From NCBI GenBank assembly GCA_016929205.1, contig JAFGJF010000396.1:1-7725 (forward strand): DNA of 7,725 bases, in the 5' to 3' direction. The number at the start of each line of letters is the position of its first letter. Positions within the stretch are counted from its first letter, which is position 1. Below the pieces are notes generated by a model. The model was not told where the DNA came from and did not search any database. It saw only the letters and a program-made list of their open reading frames with translations. Made by a program: the position numbers and the translations under genes. The stretch is from Anaerolineae bacterium. Lineage in GTDB: Bacteria > Chloroflexota > Anaerolineae > JAFGEY01. Positions 6,101-7,725 of this stretch are shown here, in pieces.

Positions 6101-7725
6101 CGCCCTCTGCTGCTGTCTTTTCTTTGCCGCTTTATGACAGCGGTACGGATGCCGACGGTCAGGCTAACGATGGTGTGTATGGCAATACGCTGCCGGGTTC
6201 CCAGACCTGGGTTGAAGGCACGTATCTGTTCCGAGCGCTGGCGGTGGCCGGTTCGGGCTCTGGTACGAGTTGGTCGCGGTACGGCGAACGCTCGCTTTAC
6301 GTGGCCCAGCATCCCGATCCCCGGTGTTTTGTCTACCTTCCGCTGGCTTTGAGCAGCGCCGTCGCCGGCAGCGAGCCGGCCAACGATCCGCCTTTTCAGC
6401 CCACTGCTCCCCAGCCTGCCGACGGCGCGCTCGACCAGAGCACCCGTGTCGATCAGGCTTGGAGCGGCGGCGACCCAGACGCCGACCCGGTGTTCTATGA
6501 TGTCTACCTGGAGGCGGACGACGAGACGCCGGACGAACTGGTCTGCGATGGTGTGACCGGCACCCTTTGCCGCCTGGCTGTCTTGGCCCAGGGCAAGCAC
6601 TATTATTGGCAGGTGGTGGCCAAGGATGCGCGCGGTGGGGTGACGGCGGGACCGGTTTGGCAGTTTACAACCGGCATCCTGCCCGGCTGGTACGAGGTTG
6701 GGATCGGTTCGGCGATAGGAGGTGGCATCAGCGATGACGACGGCAACTCGTCATATCCGTCGCTGTCCATCGCGCCGGATGGCACGCCCTACGTCGCCTG
6801 GTATGGCTATGGTGAGACAAGTGAAGAGATCTATATACGGCGTTGGAGCGGCAGCAGTTGGCAAGAGGTCGGGGCCGGTTCCGCCAGCGGCGGGGGAATC
6901 AGTGACGATGAGGGCGCGTCGTGGCACCCATCACTGGCCATCGCGCCGGATGGCACGCCCTACGTCGCCTGGCATAATTACGAGGACGGGGATGCCCAGA
7001 TCTATGTCCGGCGCTGGAGCGGCAGCAGTTGGCAAGAGGTCGGGGCCGGTTCCGCCAGCGGTGATGGGATCAGCAATAACGGCACGGGCTCGTGGAGCCC
7101 ATCGCTGGCCGTTGCCCCGGATGGCGCACCCTACGTCGCATGGTGGGATTTTGGCGGCGGAGATGCCGAGATCTATGTCCGGCGCTGGGTCGGGGGCAGT
7201 TGGCAAGAGGTGGGCGCTGGTTCGGCCAGCGGTGGGGGGATCAGCGACAACGTTGGCAGTTCGGCGGATCCATCGCTGGTCATCGCGCCGGATGGCACAC
7301 CTTACATCGCCTGGCGCGACGGCAGTGGTGGAGACGATGAGATATACGTGCGGCGCCGGGTTGGGGGCAGTTGGCAAGAAGTGGGGGCAGGTTCGGCCAG
7401 CGGTGGCGGGATCAGTGACAATGCCGGCAACTCGGTGCATCCGGCGATGGCCGTCGCGCCAGACGGCACACCTTACGTCACCTGGTTTGATAATAGTAGT
7501 GGGTCTTACGAGATATACGTGCGGCGCTGGGTTGGGGGCAGTTGGCAAGAGGTGGGGGCGGGCTCAGCCAGCGGTGGCGGGATCAGCGGCGGTGACGGCA
7601 GCTCGGTCCGTCCTTCGTTGGCCATCGCGCCGGATGGCACACCTTGCGTAGCCTGGCGCGACGATGGCGCCGGGAACAACGAGATTTATGCAAGATGCTG
7701 GGATGGCAGCGATTGGCAGGCGGTC
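3148..7725 (+). CDS. Giant exported metalloprotease-VWA-beta-propeller protein (C-terminus beyond right edge)
   Basis: An open frame of 1526 codons with no stop before the window end. Residues 1-13 are basic and 14-28 are strongly hydrophobic, a Sec-type leader or signal anchor; the following RRP leaves the cleavage site unclear. Domain order: beta-sandwich (about 47-150); transthyretin-like (184-275); HEYGH zinc protease (305-548); beta-sandwich (555-640); VWA with DRSGS (641-822); two CLCA-like beta-sandwiches (823-1053); VYLPLAL (1062-1068); fibronectin-III-like (1079-1176); six 57-residue blade-like repeats (1185-1526). It probably acts outside the cell or on its surface, binding ligands through VWA and the propeller and cutting proteins through the HEYGH domain. 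It is transcribed away from the CHAT-SIR2 operon and shares its control region. Codon use resembles the neighbours, with no sign of recent transfer. No characterised gene name applies. Frame and domains are clear; the physiological substrate is unknown. Confidence 0.93.
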   Translation, partial: MMPQHLSRLWRCRIANSLVFILVILLPVRRPALLRPADTVAGKPEQPIRVELTASAPSLGEPVALSFRVTPMIDAPDIEVGFSIPAGVEHLGGSQAWQGSIAQDETRLFEAEIAFPGEGDWTISAWALTRSPDGVFASEDVLFFHIREGGSIQSHESPLGVPVADTAQVIDTGQSSAQQGVGPLDGFVVQGCFQYQDKAYDHLHGFTGVKPMKPIRRAWVEVLDKEDGADVSLGSTTTDELGGFVFYVDDNDDGPGEGGRDIYVRLKADNVAAQVQTPGGLLYTFTTKTWTDWGGGLLDIGTLSPSTSNGVYNILDVLLDGYQFVDGFTTAPDKITARWESGGTGGTYYDSNLDEIYVLGDVNDPDEYDDDILLHEYGHFVMDKYAHDKSLGGTHRWTSTYDNYFRTRPRGQDGGPLILEQSKQLAWSEGWAHFFSCAVRNDPHLVDNTKSTHSSVDLESPGPTARGSDNEGAVAGALWDVFDAHSDGRDHLGAGADEIWDVFDAVDATHRCVLQDVWDGWFDKEYGYRAEMCAIFNDHEADTRVCLIAPTPQRPAFAGPSSKPAKIVIEVVLPSAGLKIDSLAVQVGGKNGTIVTLYEGSVTSVLEVMPPAQTANGLYDLAVTAVQSAVSTGAVRYAATNNVDAILVIDRSGSMASSNYMEPAKAAAKTFVDLMHDDDQIGVISFSNDADVNYGLTTVSPASKAAAKTAIDAITADDRTSIGSGLQQGQGELTAKGDAAHPWSIVLLSDGYENASPYVSSVLPAIMSTKTVVHTVALGPASDQALLMDIASKTGGTFSMAAEADCRLGGIYSTIAGAVSGQQVLFSESGAVREGAMETKRVAVDATVFEATFSVSWSNSASTLDLTLIDPDGNPVNAATAASDPNTDYVAGPTYAYYRIQTPSLVAGVWKIRIAGGSIAASGGGTAGPDDQASYTAMVAGQTGLTMHVYLDRPGYLTTESIQIAVSLSDEQPILGAVVRVEVVSPSAAVFSLPLYDSGTDADGQANDGVYGNTLPGSQTWVEGTYLFRALAVAGSGSGTSWSRYGERSLYVAQHPDPRCFVYLPLALSSAVAGSEPANDPPFQPTAPQPADGALDQSTRVDQAWSGGDPDADPVFYDVYLEADDETPDELVCDGVTGTLCRLAVLAQGKHYYWQVVAKDARGGVTAGPVWQFTTGILPGWYEVGIGSAIGGGISDDDGNSSYPSLSIAPDGTPYVAWYGYGETSEEIYIRRWSGSSWQEVGAGSASGGGISDDEGASWHPSLAIAPDGTPYVAWHNYEDGDAQIYVRRWSGSSWQEVGAGSASGDGISNNGTGSWSPSLAVAPDGAPYVAWWDFGGGDAEIYVRRWVGGSWQEVGAGSASGGGISDNVGSSADPSLVIAPDGTPYIAWRDGSGGDDEIYVRRRVGGSWQEVGAGSASGGGISDNAGNSVHPAMAVAPDGTPYVTWFDNSSGSYEIYVRRWVGGSWQEVGAGSASGGGISGGDGSSVRPSLAIAPDGTPCVAWRDDGAGNNEIYARCWDGSDWQAV
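3697..3972 (+). other. Domain: transthyretin/carboxypeptidase-regulatory-like beta-sandwich
   Basis: Residues 184-275 begin with DGFVVQGCFQY, continue with IRRAWVEVLD and the turn TTTDELGGFVFYV, then DIYVRLKADN. This 'pre-set value, then next-generation turn' pattern (A.VEV ... T.T.D..G.F.F.V) is typical of transthyretin-like folds placed before secreted proteases. An acidic loop DDNDDGPGEGG (249-259) could bind calcium. The assignment is by pattern only. Confidence 0.5.
4060..4791 (+). other. Domain: HEYGH zinc metalloprotease (gluzincin-like)
   Basis: LLHEYGHFVMDKY carries the HExxH zinc signature (H375, E376, H379). Fifty residues later LAWSEGWAHFF (425-435) matches the 'GEGWSDFF'-type segment that supplies the third zinc ligand in fungalysin/M36-like peptidases, making E429 the likely ligand. 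EGAVAGALWDVFD (471-483) resembles the helix after the active site in that group. No thermolysin-type propeptide was recognised; two beta-sandwich domains precede it instead. The expected activity is endoproteolysis outside the membrane. The catalytic motif is certain; the exact peptidase family is not. Confidence 0.75.
5068..5613 (+). other. Domain: von Willebrand factor A with intact MIDAS
   Basis: DAILVIDRSGSMASS provides the D-x-S-x-S metal site (D650, S652, S654). DDRTSIGSGL supplies the conserved Thr (T720), and SIVLLSDGYEN supplies the Asp (D750). The strand VVHTVALGP and the ending DIASKTGGTFSMA are standard for the fold. All MIDAS ligands are present, so divalent-metal-dependent ligand binding is expected. 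Confidence 0.9.
5614..6306 (+). other. Domains: paired beta-sandwiches resembling the CLCA C-terminal region
   Basis: Residues 838-915 (VAVDATVFEATFSVSW, then LTLIDPDGNPV, then AGVWKIRIAG) follow the pattern 'V-D-T-V-x6-F-x-V-x-W ... L-x-D-P-x-G ... G-x-W' found after the VWA domain in CLCA proteins. Residues 945-1032 (LTMHVYLDRPGYLTTE, ILGAVVRVEV, LPLYDSGTDADG, NDGVYGNTL) match the following CLCA segment with its 'L-x-D-x-G-x-x-A-D ... D-G-x-Y' signature. This is pattern recognition from memory of the family, with no alignment run. Confidence 0.6.
6382..6675 (+). other. Domain: fibronectin type III-like
   Basis: The segment opens with NDPPFQPTAPQPADGALDQST, continues with WSGGDPDADPVFYDVYL and ends with KHYYWQVVAKDARGGVTAGPVWQFTTG. 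This is the usual form of the bacterial extracellular Fn3-like spacer (W-x-x-x-D-P-D-x-D ... Y-x-V-Y ... Y-Y-W-x-V-x-A-x-D ... W-x-F-T-T). It likely serves as a rigid linker before the repeats. Confidence 0.75.
6700..7725 (+). repeat. Six tandem 171-bp coding repeats (57-residue blade-like units)
   Basis: Units start at 6700, 6871, 7042, 7213, 7384 and 7555, every one exactly 171 bp; the sixth ends on the last base of the window, so the array may continue. The protein consensus has a glycine/serine turn (GAGSASGGGIS), a variable acidic loop, the hairpin PSLAIAPDGTPYVAW, another variable loop, and the hairpin EIYVRRW-GGSWQEV. Two hairpins (four strands) per unit suit a beta-propeller blade. 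Units 1 and 2 share their ends (SGSSWQEV with identical codons), while units 3-5 share a second version (VGGSWQEV). Long silent-site identity points to recent duplication or gene conversion. There are no indels. Confidence 0.92.

Noticed and set aside
5521..6600. 359-codon minus-strand open frame
   Set aside because: Antisense to the VWA and CLCA-like part. Composition is Arg/Gly/Ala-rich with no motif, no ribosome binding site was seen, and the plus-strand frame has intact domains throughout.
6722..7651. 309-codon repetitive plus-strand frame (and a 205-codon minus-strand frame) in the repeat array
   Set aside because: Because the repeat length is divisible by three, any stop-free frame of one unit stays open through all units; these are shadows of the 57-residue repeats.
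6700..7725. Repeat array as a CRISPR or mobile-element repeat
   Set aside because: Units are directly abutting, in frame, 171 bp long and encode one continuous protein; there are no spacers, terminal inverted repeats or transposase.

Overview
The window reads as a piece of a GC-rich (about 60% by eye) bacterial chromosome, most likely Chloroflexota. The reasons are an internal 'VYLPLAL' motif of the kind common in secreted Chloroflexota proteins, a CHAT-SIR2 plus nSTAND gene pair, and a very large multidomain secreted protein with bacterial start signals. This assignment is inference, because no rRNA or housekeeping gene is present. No tRNA, CRISPR array, insertion sequence or terminator was seen.

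Layout: two divergent transcription units meet at a short, AT-richer control region (about 2837-3147). Leftward on the minus strand, a 691-aa CHAT-SIR2 fusion (761-2836) is followed, with a 17-nt overlap, by an nSTAND-type P-loop NTPase (777 to 1, cut by the left edge). The overlap and a good Shine-Dalgarno inside the upstream gene imply a translationally coupled operon. CHAT peptidases, SIR2 domains and STAND NTPases recur in bacterial immunity and cell-suicide modules, so the pair may act as sensor/switch (nSTAND) and effector (CHAT-SIR2). The CHAT Cys-His pair is present, but the SIR2 half has lost key NAD-site residues.

Rightward on the plus strand, one open frame runs from 3148 to the window end (1526 codons, no stop). 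It encodes an exported protein with this order: hydrophobic leader, beta-sandwich, transthyretin-like domain, HEYGH zinc metalloprotease, beta-sandwich, von Willebrand A domain with intact MIDAS, two beta-sandwiches resembling those of animal CLCA proteins, the YLPL motif, a fibronectin-III-like domain, and six exact 57-residue (171-bp) tandem repeats that look like beta-propeller blades.

The control region has a sigma70-like promoter facing each way (TTGCCA-17-TAAGAT leftward, TTGCCT-17-TATAAT rightward). The two -35 boxes sit in the arms of an inverted repeat, which suggests a shared operator. The two units are probably functionally separate, but their shared control region makes co-regulation testable.
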